Below, piece after piece: positions 1 through 8,725 of a stretch of DNA of 64,000 nucleotides. The DNA is from JBBQCW01 sp038319025 (GTDB taxonomy: Bacteria > Actinomycetota > Thermoleophilia > Solirubrobacterales > Solirubrobacteraceae). The number at the start of each line of letters is the position of its first letter. The first letter of the stretch is position 1. The translations under genes were made by a program, and so were the position numbers. The notes below the pieces were generated by a model, which worked only from the letters and a program-made list of their open reading frames with translations, was not told the DNA's origin and searched no databases. The stretch is taken from positions 35,124-99,123 of the forward strand of contig JBBQCW010000012.1 of assembly GCA_038319025.1 (NCBI GenBank). Direction: 5' to 3'.

Positions 1-69
1 GCGGACGCCGATCACCTCGACGGTGAGAGCCACGGTGCCGGGAGCGCTAGTCTCGGGGTCGAAGGACAC
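1..69 (-). CDS. Partial CDS, N-terminus of unknown protein
   Basis: An open frame runs from a GTG at 69 to the window edge (23 codons), beginning V-S-F-D-P-E-T. The product cannot be recognised from so little sequence. The start is supported mainly by a TAGCGT hexamer 6 nt upstream, the same -10-to-start spacing seen at many genes in this window. It would be divergent from the small gene at 95. Confidence 0.35.
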   Translation of the reverse strand, partial: MSFDPETSAPGTVALTVEVIGVR

Positions 70-75
70 ACCGCG

Positions 76-81
76 ACGCTA
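76..81 (-). promoter_or_regulatory. -10 element (TAGCGT) of leaderless start at 69
   Basis: TAGCGT on the minus strand, 6 nt before GTG 69. It fits the recurrent TAnnnT-N6-9-start pattern of this window. Confidence 0.35.
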
Positions 82-94
82 CCGGGGGCAGACG

Positions 95-481
95 ATGGGC
101 TTCATGGACAAGGCAAAGAAGCTGGCCGAGCAGGCCGCCGTACAGGGCAAGACGCTGGCCGATCAGGCACAGACCAAGATCGATCAGGTTCAGAACGACT
201 TCAACGAGAAGCAGACGGCCAACCAGCAGCAGGGCGGCACCGTCACGGAGTTCGACAAGCACGGCCGGCCTGTCGGCGAGTCCGAATCCGCTCCGGTCGC
301 CCCGTCGACCGCACCGACGCCCTCCGAGGCGGAGTTCGCCTCCGACGGAGGCGACCCGCTTGCCGCGACTCCGGAGCCCGCAGCTTCTGCGCCGCCGCCG
401 GCGCCCGCGCCGCCCGCTGCCCCGCCGACCCCGCCTGCGGCCGGCGGCGGCATGACGTCGGGCGATCCGCTCGCCGGCTGA
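95..481 (+). CDS. Small helical protein with Ala/Pro-rich tail, unknown function
   Basis: A 128-residue protein. Residues 1-45 are charged and predicted helical (MGFMDKAKKLAEQA and a repeat-like continuation), resembling the amphipathic N-termini of small actinobacterial proteins. The rest is a low-complexity Ala/Pro/Glu tail ending DPLAG. No catalytic motif or membrane segment is visible. The start at 95 is preferred over an in-frame codon at 23 because GGGGGCAG lies just upstream and the extra N-terminal residues look like non-coding translation. It precedes dapA by 46 nt but dapA has its own promoter-like hexamer. Function unknown. Confidence 0.6.
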   Translation: MGFMDKAKKLAEQAAVQGKTLADQAQTKIDQVQNDFNEKQTANQQQGGTVTEFDKHGRPVGESESAPVAPSTAPTPSEAEFASDGGDPLAATPEPAASAPPPAPAPPAAPPTPPAAGGGMTSGDPLAG

Positions 482-514
482 CCTGCCGCCCGGTCCCCGT
501 ATACGCCTGACTGA

Positions 515-520
515 GATACT
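515..520 (+). promoter_or_regulatory. Candidate -10 (GATACT) of dapA
   Basis: GATACT ends 7 nt before the dapA ATG, which would give a leaderless transcript. The identical GATACT-N7-start arrangement precedes miaA. Confidence 0.4.
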
Positions 521-527
521 CGACAGC

Positions 528-1388
528 ATGCTCGGCCTCGGCGCCATCTTGACGGCGATTGTCACTCCGTTCGACGCGGATCTGCGCGTGGACGAGACGG
601 CGTTCGTGGCCCTCATGCAGCACCTGGCCGCCAACGGCTCTGATGGCTTCGTCGTGGTCGGCACCACGGGTGAGGCGGCGACCCTGACCGACGAGGAGCA
701 TCTGAGCCTGATCGGCCTCGCCGTGGCCGAACGGCCGGCGGGCATGAGCATCGTGGCCGGGGTGGGGTCCAACGACACCCGCCACGCCGTGCATCTGACC
801 GAACAGGCCTGCGCCCTCGGCGCGGACGCGTTGCTGTCGGTCAACCCCTATTACAACCGCCCCAACCGCCGGGGAATCGTCGCGCACTACCGCGCCGTCT
901 CAGCGGCCGCGGATCGCCCGATCGTGCTTTACAACATCCCTCAGCGCACGGGCTCGGACATGCCCAACGACCTGCTCGCGGAGCTTGCGCAGCTCGACCA
1001 CATCGCCGGGATCAAGCAAGCCAACAACGACAACTTGGCGCTCGTCGACGGGCTGGAGCTCTACGCCGGCAATGACGATGTCCTCGCCGCCGTGCTGGAC
1101 ATGGGCGGAGCGGGCGGCATCCTGGTCGCCAGCCACATCGTCGGCCCGCAGATGCGCCGCATGGTCGACGAGCCCGGCGAGCGGGCCAACATAGATATCG
1201 CGCTGCAGGACCTTTACGCCGCTCTCGGCGTCGGTCCCGCAGCCATGACAACGAAGGCGGCGCTTGCGCTCCTCGGCCATCCCGTGGGCGGGCCTCGCCT
1301 GCCCCTGGTGGAAGCCGACCAGCAAGAGCTCGCCATGATCCGGGGCGCGCTCACGCGCCTCGGTCTGCTCACAGGCTCGGAGGCCTGA
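528..1388 (+). CDS. dapA: 4-hydroxy-tetrahydrodipicolinate synthase
   Basis: Condenses pyruvate with aspartate semialdehyde, the first committed step of diaminopimelate and lysine synthesis, in the cytoplasm. At 286 residues it has the usual length of the DapA TIM barrel. Visible family marks are the GTTGE substrate loop (T46-T47), the catalytic tyrosine Y135 in LYNIP, and the Schiff-base lysine K163 in GIKQAN. The remaining dap genes lie at 21-25 kb. It is followed after 5 nt by rnj, an adjacency common in Actinobacteria, so the two are probably co-transcribed. Confidence 0.96.
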   Translation: MLGLGAILTAIVTPFDADLRVDETAFVALMQHLAANGSDGFVVVGTTGEAATLTDEEHLSLIGLAVAERPAGMSIVAGVGSNDTRHAVHLTEQACALGADALLSVNPYYNRPNRRGIVAHYRAVSAAADRPIVLYNIPQRTGSDMPNDLLAELAQLDHIAGIKQANNDNLALVDGLELYAGNDDVLAAVLDMGGAGGILVASHIVGPQMRRMVDEPGERANIDIALQDLYAALGVGPAAMTTKAALALLGHPVGGPRLPLVEADQQELAMIRGALTRLGLLTGSEA

Positions 1389-1393
1389 CCCAT

Positions 1394-3058
1394 ATGACCG
1401 GAACGCTGCGTGTCCTGCCCCTCGGTGGGCTGGGAGAGATCGGCAAGAACATGACGGTCTTCGAGTACGAGGATCGGATCGTCGTTGTCGACGTCGGCTT
1501 GCGGTTCCCGACGCCCGAACAGACGGGCATCGACCTCGTGCTGCCCGACTTCTCCTACCTGCGCGAGCGGGCCAAGGACATCGAGGCGATCGTGGTGACG
1601 CACGGTCACGAGGATCACCTGGGCGCCCTGCCGTTCGTGATGCGCGCCCTGGGCGCCGACAAGCCGCCCGTTTACGGCGGGCCGCTGACTATGGCCATGG
1701 CGCGCTCCAAGTTGGACGAACACAAGATCAAGGATGCGCGGCTGATCGACGTGGAGGATGGCGAGGAGCTCAACCTCGGCCCGTTTACCGGTGAGTTGAT
1801 CCACATGACGCACTCGATCCCCGACGCCAGCGCCGTGGCGCTCACGTGTGAGTTGGGGACGACGCTGATCACCGGCGACTACAAGTTCGATCAGACCCCG
1901 GTCGACGGCATCTCCGCTGACGTCTCACGCCTGGCGGAGCTGGGGCGCGACGGCCTGCTTCTTCTCTGTGGCGATTCCACCAACGCGGACCGCCCCGGCT
2001 TCTCGCCGAGCGAGTCGATCGTCGGGCCGCACCTGGAGCGCGTTTTCTCCGAGTGTGAGGGCCGCATCGTCGTCACCTGTTTCGCCTCCAACATCCACCG
2101 GGTCCAGCAGGTTGTCGATGCCGCTGCTTCCCTCGGGCGCAAGGTTGCGCTCGTCGGCAGGTCGATGAAGAAGAACGTGAACATCGGCCGTTCGCTCGGG
2201 CATATCGACGTGCCCGAAGGGATCCTGATCCAGCCGCGGGAGATCGACAAGTTCCCCGACGAAAAGGTGGTCATCATCTCGACGGGGTCACAGGGAGAGC
2301 CGCTCAGCGCGCTGCGCCGGATGGCCCACCGCGACCACCCGCTGGTGGAGCTGCGCAGTGGCGACACGATCGTGTTCTCCGCCACGTCGATCCCCGGTAA
2401 CGAGCGCGCCGTCAACGAGACGGTCGACCGGCTCTACCACATCGGCTGCAACGTGATCACCACCCAGGACGCTCCGATCCATGCCTCCGGGCACGGCTAC
2501 GCCGAAGAGCTCAAGCTGATGCTCAACCTCACCAAGCCGCGGTACGTGATGCCGTTCCACGGTGACTTCAAGCGCATCCGGCTGCACGGTCGCCTGGCCG
2601 AGTCCGTCGGGGTGCCCGCCGACAACATCTTCAGCGGGGAGAACGGCATGCCGCTGGCCTTGAACGCCAAGGGCGCACGCTGGGCTTCGCGGGAGCAGAG
2701 TGGTCTGATCTTCGTAGACGGAATGGACATCGGCGACGTGACGGATGTTGCGATGCGCGACCGCCGCACGCTGTCGGCCGACGGCATCTTCGTGGTGGTC
2801 GCCACGATCAGCGAGCAGACTGGCCTGCCGGTCGCCGATACGGAAATCATCTTCCGCGGCGTTCCGTTCCGCGACGAGGCGGACAAGTTGATCGACGACA
2901 TCCGCGACGCCGTCGAGGTGTCTTTGGAGCGGGCCGCCGGTGAGGAGATCCGGGAGATCGACCTGCTTCAGGAGATCCTCCACGACGATCTCGCCAAGTT
3001 CGTCTACGGCCGCCTGCGTCGCCGGCCGATGGTGCTGCCGGTCGTCGTCGAGGTGTAG
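1394..3058 (+). CDS. rnj: Ribonuclease J
   Basis: A metallo-beta-lactamase/beta-CASP ribonuclease with 5'-to-3' exonuclease and endonuclease activity, used in mRNA decay and rRNA maturation. The zinc-binding motif HGHEDH (H70, H72, D74, H75) is intact. The further MBL motif (TGDYKFD) and the beta-CASP region with HASGHG follow, and the C-terminal dimerisation part ends normally at 554 residues. The ATG is 5 nt after dapA. The window also encodes RNase Y, so this organism has both major non-RNase-E decay enzymes. Confidence 0.95.
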   Translation: MTGTLRVLPLGGLGEIGKNMTVFEYEDRIVVVDVGLRFPTPEQTGIDLVLPDFSYLRERAKDIEAIVVTHGHEDHLGALPFVMRALGADKPPVYGGPLTMAMARSKLDEHKIKDARLIDVEDGEELNLGPFTGELIHMTHSIPDASAVALTCELGTTLITGDYKFDQTPVDGISADVSRLAELGRDGLLLLCGDSTNADRPGFSPSESIVGPHLERVFSECEGRIVVTCFASNIHRVQQVVDAAASLGRKVALVGRSMKKNVNIGRSLGHIDVPEGILIQPREIDKFPDEKVVIISTGSQGEPLSALRRMAHRDHPLVELRSGDTIVFSATSIPGNERAVNETVDRLYHIGCNVITTQDAPIHASGHGYAEELKLMLNLTKPRYVMPFHGDFKRIRLHGRLAESVGVPADNIFSGENGMPLALNAKGARWASREQSGLIFVDGMDIGDVTDVAMRDRRTLSADGIFVVVATISEQTGLPVADTEIIFRGVPFRDEADKLIDDIRDAVEVSLERAAGEEIREIDLLQEILHDDLAKFVYGRLRRRPMVLPVVVEV

Positions 3059-3060
3059 CG

Positions 3061-3738
3061 ATGGAGGCGCCGTCCGCGGCCGCGCGCTGGTGGTTCGGTG
3101 TGACGGCAGCGGTGGCGCTGTCGGGCGTGCTGCTGCAGATGTACGCCGTCACCGACAACCGCGTGGGGCACTTCACGACCCCGGCGGCGCGGGCGTTCAA
3201 CATCCTGTTCTTCTTCACCGTCGCCTCTAACGTGATCGTCGGGGTGACGTGCGCGATGCTGGCCCGCGGGCGCCGCACGGAGGGACGGGCGTTCGCGGTA
3301 GCGCGCCTGACGGGTGTCGTGGCCATCACCGTGACCGGCGTCGTCTACCACGGCATCCTGGCCGACCTGACCGACCTCAAGGGCCTCGACGTGATCTGCA
3401 ACGAGATGCTCCACACGATCGTCCCGGTGTTGGCGGTCGCCGGCTGGCTGATCTTCGGGCCCCGGGGCGGGACGTCGAACCGCATCGCCGTGCTGACCCT
3501 GATCTTCCCGATCCTCTGGCTCACCGTCACGCTCGTGCGGGGTGAGATAGTCGACTGGTATCCGTACCCCTTCGTTGACGTCGGTGACCTGGGCTATGCC
3601 CGCGTGCTGCTCAACTGCGCGCTCGTCGCCGTGCTGTTCATCGGCCTGGCGTTCGGGGCGATGGGGTTGGACCGCTGGCTTACCGCCAGAGCAGGCGGGG
3701 GAAGTACGCCTGGCCCTCGCGCACGAAGCGACCGGTGA
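3061..3738 (+). CDS. Pr6Pr-family multi-pass membrane protein
   Basis: A 225-residue integral membrane protein with about six hydrophobic segments, spread through residues 12-205. The pattern of a conserved N-terminal helix, NILFFFTVASN, VVYHGILADL and YPYPFVDV near the end matches the Pr6Pr/FAR-17a-AIG1-like family of actinobacterial membrane proteins, whose activity is not established. The ATG lies 2 nt after rnj, so it belongs to the dapA-rnj transcription unit. Its 3' end overlaps the convergent small gene at 3680-3898 by 59 nt. Confidence 0.75.
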   Translation: MEAPSAAARWWFGVTAAVALSGVLLQMYAVTDNRVGHFTTPAARAFNILFFFTVASNVIVGVTCAMLARGRRTEGRAFAVARLTGVVAITVTGVVYHGILADLTDLKGLDVICNEMLHTIVPVLAVAGWLIFGPRGGTSNRIAVLTLIFPILWLTVTLVRGEIVDWYPYPFVDVGDLGYARVLLNCALVAVLFIGLAFGAMGLDRWLTARAGGGSTPGPRARSDR

Positions 3739-3898
3739 TCTGACTCAGCTCAAACCATTCGGTGTCGTCGGCGGTCTGCACCAGCAGTCGACGCTCGTCC
3801 ACCGTCACGATGCGGCCTGCCTTCTCGGTGCCCAGAAATTGCACGGTCACCACGTCGCCGACGTGCGGCAGCGGCCGCGAGGGGCCCATGGCCCCCAT
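3680..3898 (-). CDS. Small basic beta-rich protein downstream of a histidine kinase
   Basis: A 72-residue protein with no signal peptide. The sequence (VGDVVTVQFLGTEKAGRIV, then LLVQTADDTEWF) suggests a small SH3-like or Tudor-like barrel. Its ATG overlaps the histidine kinase stop in a TGATG arrangement, so it is probably translated with the two-component system. It overlaps the end of the convergent membrane-protein gene by 59 nt. The function is unrecognised. A second in-frame ATG three codons later is an alternative start. Confidence 0.6.
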   Translation of the reverse strand: MGAMGPSRPLPHVGDVVTVQFLGTEKAGRIVTVDERRLLVQTADDTEWFELSQITGRFVREGQAYFPRLLWR

Positions 3899-5349
3899 CA
3901 GGTCGGGTCGGAGGCGGTGAGCGGATGACCGGACTCGGTGGCCCGCGACGCAGGTTCCACCGGCGGCTCGAACGGCGCCCGGATCCGAGGTAGACGCACC
4001 ACGAAGCGTGCGCCCGGGGCGGCGTCCTCAATGGTCACAGTGCCGCCGTGCGTCTCGGCCACGGCTCGCACGATGGCCAGGCCCAGCCCGAAGGAGCGGC
4101 CGCTGTCGCCCTTGGCGCGCACGAAGCGCTCGAACACGCGCTCGCGCATGTCCGGCGGGATTCCCGGCCCGTCGTCAGCGACCGTGAGCACGATGTCGGC
4201 ATCGGCGCGCGCGACCGCGGCCCGGATCGTGGTGCCGGGCGGGGTGTGGCGTACGGCGTTCTCCATCAGGTTGAGGGCGAGACGATGCAGATCGTCGCGG
4301 GCCCCTTCCACCCAGGCCCCGCGCGGGGCGTCGATGGTCAGGTGATGCTCCCCGGCCACCGGCTCCAGTTCGGCCGCTGCTTCGATCAGTACAGCTGCCA
4401 GGTCCGTCGGGGCATGGACCACCTCGCGCCGGGCGTCGGCCCGTGCGAGCAGCAGCAGGTCCGCGACCAGTCGGCGCATCCGCTGCGAGGAGCGCAGCGC
4501 CGAGCGGGCGGCCTCTCCGCGTTCGCCGTCCAGCACGTCGGCCAGCAGTTCCAGGTTGGCGAGCACGCTCGTGAGCGGCGTACGCAGTTCGTGCGAGGCG
4601 TCGGCCACGAACTGGCGCTGTCGGGTCAGCATCGCCTCGCTCGCCTGCCGTGATGCCTCCAACGCCTGCAGCATCTCGTCCAGCGTCGACGCCAACTCGG
4701 CGATCTCATCGTCAGCGCGGGGCTGGGGGATGCGTCGGCTCGTGTCCCGGGTGCGACCGATCTCACGGGCGGCGGAAGTGAGGTCCTCGATCGGTCGCAT
4801 GGCGCGACGGGCCAGCCACAGGCCGGCGACCAGGGCCAGGAGGGAGCCGCCGAGCACGCCCACGATCAGGAAGGTCTGTACGCGCGCGGCAGTGGCATCG
4901 ACATCGGAGATCCGCCGCCCGTACTGCAGTGTGATGGGGCCGGCGACGCCCTGGAGCAACACCGTCCGCTGGGCCACGCTGTAGCCGTCGGCCTGGAAGA
5001 AGCTCTCGCCGGGGGGCACGCCGAAGTTGGGTGCCCGCGGCTTCTTGGTCTGCGCCAGGATGATCCCGTCACCGCGCAACACACGGATCGCCGCGTGCTC
5101 GTTGGCCCCGTACTCCTGCAGGTTGGGGTCGGTGAGGATCTTGCCGGTGTTCGGATTCTGGAAGACGTTGAGCCGCGACTGCAGGTCGTCGGCGGCGGTG
5201 GCAAGTTGGCCGTTGAAGTCCGAACGGATCCGGCTGGTCGTCAACTCTCCGACCGCGACCGCGAACACGAGCAGGATGAAGAACGTGAGCGCTGCACTGA
5301 TCAGCCCGAGACGCCAGCGAATCGGCAGCGATCTACGCCCGGAGGACAT
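3898..5349 (-). CDS. Two-component sensor histidine kinase
   Basis: A membrane sensor kinase of 483 residues that should phosphorylate the adjacent regulator. Order: transmembrane helix at about 13-33; an extracytoplasmic sensor of about 120 residues; second helix at 159-180; HAMP linker; HisKA with phospho-acceptor H253 in SHELRTP; HATPase_c with N box (NLMENAVRHTP), DDGPGIP and the GLGLAIV G box. The start at 5349 (MSSGRR) overlaps the regulator stop by 17 nt and is preferred over the upstream ATG at 5391, which lies inside the regulator. The signal sensed is unknown. The architecture is like MprB/TrcS-type actinobacterial kinases. Confidence 0.92.
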   Translation of the reverse strand: MSSGRRSLPIRWRLGLISAALTFFILLVFAVAVGELTTSRIRSDFNGQLATAADDLQSRLNVFQNPNTGKILTDPNLQEYGANEHAAIRVLRGDGIILAQTKKPRAPNFGVPPGESFFQADGYSVAQRTVLLQGVAGPITLQYGRRISDVDATAARVQTFLIVGVLGGSLLALVAGLWLARRAMRPIEDLTSAAREIGRTRDTSRRIPQPRADDEIAELASTLDEMLQALEASRQASEAMLTRQRQFVADASHELRTPLTSVLANLELLADVLDGERGEAARSALRSSQRMRRLVADLLLLARADARREVVHAPTDLAAVLIEAAAELEPVAGEHHLTIDAPRGAWVEGARDDLHRLALNLMENAVRHTPPGTTIRAAVARADADIVLTVADDGPGIPPDMRERVFERFVRAKGDSGRSFGLGLAIVRAVAETHGGTVTIEDAAPGARFVVRLPRIRAPFEPPVEPASRATESGHPLTASDPT

Positions 5350-6013
5350 ACCCCGCTCCGCGGATGGTGTGCAGCAGACGCGCCTCGCCACCGGATTCCA
5401 GTTTCCGACGCAGGTTGGAGACGAACACCTCGATGGTGTTGGTGGTCGCGAACGGGTCGTAGCCCCAGACCTCTTCCAGGAGCCGCTGGCGAGGCACCAC
5501 GATGCGCTCGTTGCGCATCAGGTATTCGAGCAGTTCGAACTCGCGCTGGGTCAGTTCTACTGAGCGGTCACCGCGACGGACCTCGTGCGTGTCAGGGTTG
5601 AGCAGCAGGTCGCCGACCACCACGGCGGCGGCGCCGCGGGGCGGCCGGCGGCGCAGCAGCGCCCGCAGCCGGGCCAGGAGCTCCTGTCGCTCAAAGGGTT
5701 TGACCAGGTAGTCGTCGGCGCCGGAGTCCAGCCCTTCGACCCGCGACTCCAGGCCGTCACGGGCGGTCAGGATGAGGATCGGGGTGTCGTCGACCCCGCG
5801 TAACCGCCGGGCCACCTCGACGCCGTCGAGCTTCGGCAGGCCGAGGTCGAGGATCACGAGGTCGGGGACAAACGAGACCGCATCCTCAAGCGCACTCTCG
5901 CCGTCCGGGGCCAGCCGTACCTCGTAGCCCTCCATGCGCAGGGAGCGGGCGAGCGCCTGGGCGATGTCGTCGTCGTCCTCGACAACGAGGACACGGGGAG
6001 CGCGGTCATTCAT
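5333..6013 (-). CDS. OmpR-family response regulator
   Basis: A DNA-binding regulator of 226 residues. The receiver domain (1-120) has the acidic cluster EDDDD and phospho-acceptor D56 in VILDLGLP. The C-terminal winged helix (about 130-226) carries the typical LTQREFELLEYL and TIRGAGYVLRA sequences. It is the first gene of an operon with the kinase and a 72-residue protein. The start at 6013 (MNDRAP) is supported by TACCAT 7 nt upstream, and longer N-terminal extensions would run into the divergent ftsK region. Confidence 0.93.
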   Translation of the reverse strand: MNDRAPRVLVVEDDDDIAQALARSLRMEGYEVRLAPDGESALEDAVSFVPDLVILDLGLPKLDGVEVARRLRGVDDTPILILTARDGLESRVEGLDSGADDYLVKPFERQELLARLRALLRRRPPRGAAAVVVGDLLLNPDTHEVRRGDRSVELTQREFELLEYLMRNERIVVPRQRLLEEVWGYDPFATTNTIEVFVSNLRRKLESGGEARLLHTIRGAGYVLRA

Positions 6014-6020
6014 GGTCCCG

Positions 6021-6026
6021 ATGGTA
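6021..6026 (-). promoter_or_regulatory. -10 element (TACCAT) of the response-regulator operon
   Basis: TACCAT on the minus strand, 7 nt before ATG 6013; predicts a leaderless mRNA. Confidence 0.45.
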
Positions 6027-6098
6027 CGGGGCCGGGTACGCGGTCGGCATCGTTGGCAAGGGAAACGGCGGGCCACGTCGAAGAGCGCGCAGACCTCT

Positions 6099-8702
6099 AT
6101 GCCTGCCACCCGACCCCGCAAGCCGGCCGCCTCCGGGCCCGCCAAGAGCCAGAAGAACGCCAAGAGCGCCAGTCCGCGCTCCAGCGCTGCCGCGCGCCGA
6201 CCGGCGCCGCGCAAGCCTGCTGCGCGGCCGCGCGCACGGCGCTCCGGCGATTGGCGTCGCAGCATCCCCGTGCTCGAGCAGCACCACCTCGACGTAGCCG
6301 GCCTGGCGCTCATCGCCCTGGGCATCCTCCTGGCGTTCCCGCTGTGGCTCGGTGGAGAAGGTGGCACCGCGGGCCGTGCGCTCGACAGTGGCCTGCATTG
6401 GATCGTCGGCGCGGCGGCGGTGCTGGCCCCGGCCGTGCTGATGCTCGGCGGCCTGCTGCTCATCCTGCGGCCCATGCTCCCTTCGGTGCGGCCGGTGCGC
6501 ACCGGCGCGATCCTGCTGGGAGCGGCGATCGCCCTGGCGCTGGCCGCCGGCACGTTCGGCCTGGCCGATCCAGTTGCGCGCCCGTCCGCCTTCGCACCGC
6601 GCGCGATCTTCCAACAGCGTGGCGGCGCGGTGGGTGAGTCCCTCTACTGGGCCACCTCACAGTTGTTCTCCGCGGCCGGGGCCCATGTATTCGCCGTCTT
6701 CCTGCTGATCGCCGGCCTGCTGCTGCTGACGGGCGCCTCGGTGGCCGGCGTTCTGCGAGCCGCCGGAACGGGCGTCGCGGACACCACGCGCGGGCTGCGG
6801 CCCCGGGACACCGCGCCGGAACAGCAGCCGGAGCGTGAGCGCCGTCGTACACCCATGGCCCACGATGAAGAGGAGCTCGCACCGCCGGTCGTCCCGCCGG
6901 AACCGGAGGAGCGCGAGCTCGTCATCCGCGCCACCCATGTGGAGGCACCATCGCTGGACGGCGCCGTCCGCTACCCGGACCTGTTCGGCGGCGAGGGTGA
7001 CATCACCCTTGAACCGACGATCATCGACGGGCGGCCCGCCGAGCGGGAACCTGACGTCCCCGACGACGACGTTGAGGTGGGCGAGCAGACCCAGCTGCCC
7101 CGCATGCCCGCTCCCGTGCCGAGCGCCGAGCGCCGCGTCCGAAAGGGCCCACCGGCTGCCGACGATCCGGATTTCCAGTGGACGCTCCCGACCGCGTCGC
7201 TGCTCAAGCGCTCCACCGCAGATCAGACGCGCCCTGACACCGCAGGCCAGGAGAAGACGGCGGCCGCGTTGCTCGAGGCCCTCAGCCACTTTGGTGTGGA
7301 GGCCAAGGTCGTGGCCACGGTTTCCGGGCCGCACATCACCCGCTACGAGCTGCGTCTCGCACCGGGTATCAAGATGAGCAAGGTCGCCCAGCTCAAGGAC
7401 GACTTGGCCTACGCGCTGGCCGCCACCGACATACGGATCCTCGCTCCGATCCCCGGCAAGCAGGCCGTCGGCGTCGAGGTGCCCAACGCTCGTCGGCGCA
7501 TCGTTCACCTGGGCGATGTCTTCCAGGATCCGCCCAAGGACTGGTCACCGATCACCGTGTGGCTGGGCAAAGACGTGTCCGGTAAGGCCATCGGAGCCGA
7601 TCTGGCCAAGATGCCTCACCTGCTTGTCGCCGGTACGACGGGCGCCGGCAAGTCCGGCGCGGTCAACGCCATGCTGTCCTCGATCCTGCTGCGAGCTACG
7701 CCCCAGGAGGTTCGGCTGGTCCTCGTCGATCCCAAGCAGGTCGAGCTCAACCACTACGAGGCGATCCCGCATCTCCTGACGCCGGTCATCACGTCGCCGA
7801 AGATGGCGGCCAACGCACTGCAGAACCTGGTTCGTGAGATGGAATGGCGCTATGGCGTGATGTCCGTCGCCCGCACGCGCTCGCTGATCGAACTGAACGC
7901 TCACCGCGAGCGTGAAGGCGACGCCCCGCTGCCCTACATCCTTTGCGTGATCGACGAACTCGCGGACCTGATGATGGTCGCTCCCGCCGACGTGGAGGAT
8001 TCGATCATCCGCCTGGCCCAGAAGGCCCGCGCCGTCGGGATCCACCTCGTGCTGGCCACGCAGAGCCCGCGGGTCGACGTGATCACCGGGATGATCAAGG
8101 CGAACGTGCCGTCTCGCATCGCCTTCGCGGTCTCCAGCCAGACCGACTCGCGCGTGATCCTCGACCAGAACGGCGCCGAGTCGCTGTTGGGCCAGGGCGA
8201 CATGCTGTTTTCCCCGGTCGGCACCTCGCGGCTGGAGCGCATCCAGGGCGCCTACATCGACGAGGCGCAGATCGCCGCGATCACCGACTTCTGGGCCCAG
8301 CAGGGTGAACCAGAGCTCCGTGAGGACCTGCTGCAGGAGGTTGAGCCGGTCGTCACCGAGACCGGGGGAGACGACGATGGCTTTGATCCCGACGAGGATC
8401 CGCTCCTCAGCGACGCCATCGAACTCGTGGTGGAGATGGGGACGGCGTCCACATCCATGCTGCAGCGCCGCCTGCGGCTGGGGTACACGAGAGCCGGCCG
8501 CCTGATCGACATGCTTGAGCGCCGTGGAGTCATCTCCGGGTACGAGGGTTCCAAGCCTCGGCAGGTCCTGGTCACCGCCTCAGACTTGCCGCGGGTCTTG
8601 GCCGCACTGGCCGAGCGCACGCCGGGGGCAGCGGCCGCCGCCGCGCCGGTCGTTGATGAGGCCGAGGCCGCCGCGCCCGAACCCCCCGCACCGGACGACT
8701 GA
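6099..8702 (+). CDS. ftsK: DNA translocase FtsK/SpoIIIE
   Basis: A septal DNA pump that clears chromosomes from the division site and activates dimer resolution. It has 867 residues from ATG 6099; upstream in-frame codons lie inside the divergent regulator gene. A basic N-terminal tail of about 60 residues precedes four to five membrane helices (about 65-250). An acidic/proline linker follows, then the motor with Walker A GTTGAGKS near residue 510 and Walker B-type ILCVIDELADLMM. The end is a gamma winged-helix domain (LQRRLRLGYTRAGRLIDML) of the kind that reads KOPS-like polar sequences. It is complete and normal for the family. Confidence 0.95.
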   Translation: MPATRPRKPAASGPAKSQKNAKSASPRSSAAARRPAPRKPAARPRARRSGDWRRSIPVLEQHHLDVAGLALIALGILLAFPLWLGGEGGTAGRALDSGLHWIVGAAAVLAPAVLMLGGLLLILRPMLPSVRPVRTGAILLGAAIALALAAGTFGLADPVARPSAFAPRAIFQQRGGAVGESLYWATSQLFSAAGAHVFAVFLLIAGLLLLTGASVAGVLRAAGTGVADTTRGLRPRDTAPEQQPERERRRTPMAHDEEELAPPVVPPEPEERELVIRATHVEAPSLDGAVRYPDLFGGEGDITLEPTIIDGRPAEREPDVPDDDVEVGEQTQLPRMPAPVPSAERRVRKGPPAADDPDFQWTLPTASLLKRSTADQTRPDTAGQEKTAAALLEALSHFGVEAKVVATVSGPHITRYELRLAPGIKMSKVAQLKDDLAYALAATDIRILAPIPGKQAVGVEVPNARRRIVHLGDVFQDPPKDWSPITVWLGKDVSGKAIGADLAKMPHLLVAGTTGAGKSGAVNAMLSSILLRATPQEVRLVLVDPKQVELNHYEAIPHLLTPVITSPKMAANALQNLVREMEWRYGVMSVARTRSLIELNAHREREGDAPLPYILCVIDELADLMMVAPADVEDSIIRLAQKARAVGIHLVLATQSPRVDVITGMIKANVPSRIAFAVSSQTDSRVILDQNGAESLLGQGDMLFSPVGTSRLERIQGAYIDEAQIAAITDFWAQQGEPELREDLLQEVEPVVTETGGDDDGFDPDEDPLLSDAIELVVEMGTASTSMLQRRLRLGYTRAGRLIDMLERRGVISGYEGSKPRQVLVTASDLPRVLAALAERTPGAAAAAAPVVDEAEAAAPEPPAPDD

Positions 8703-8713
8703 GTCCCCATCTA

Positions 8714-8719
8714 TACCCT
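8714..8719 (+). promoter_or_regulatory. -10 element (TACCCT) of the RodZ-like gene
   Basis: TACCCT ends 6 nt before ATG 8726; leaderless arrangement. Confidence 0.45.
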
Positions 8720-8725
8720 GCGTTG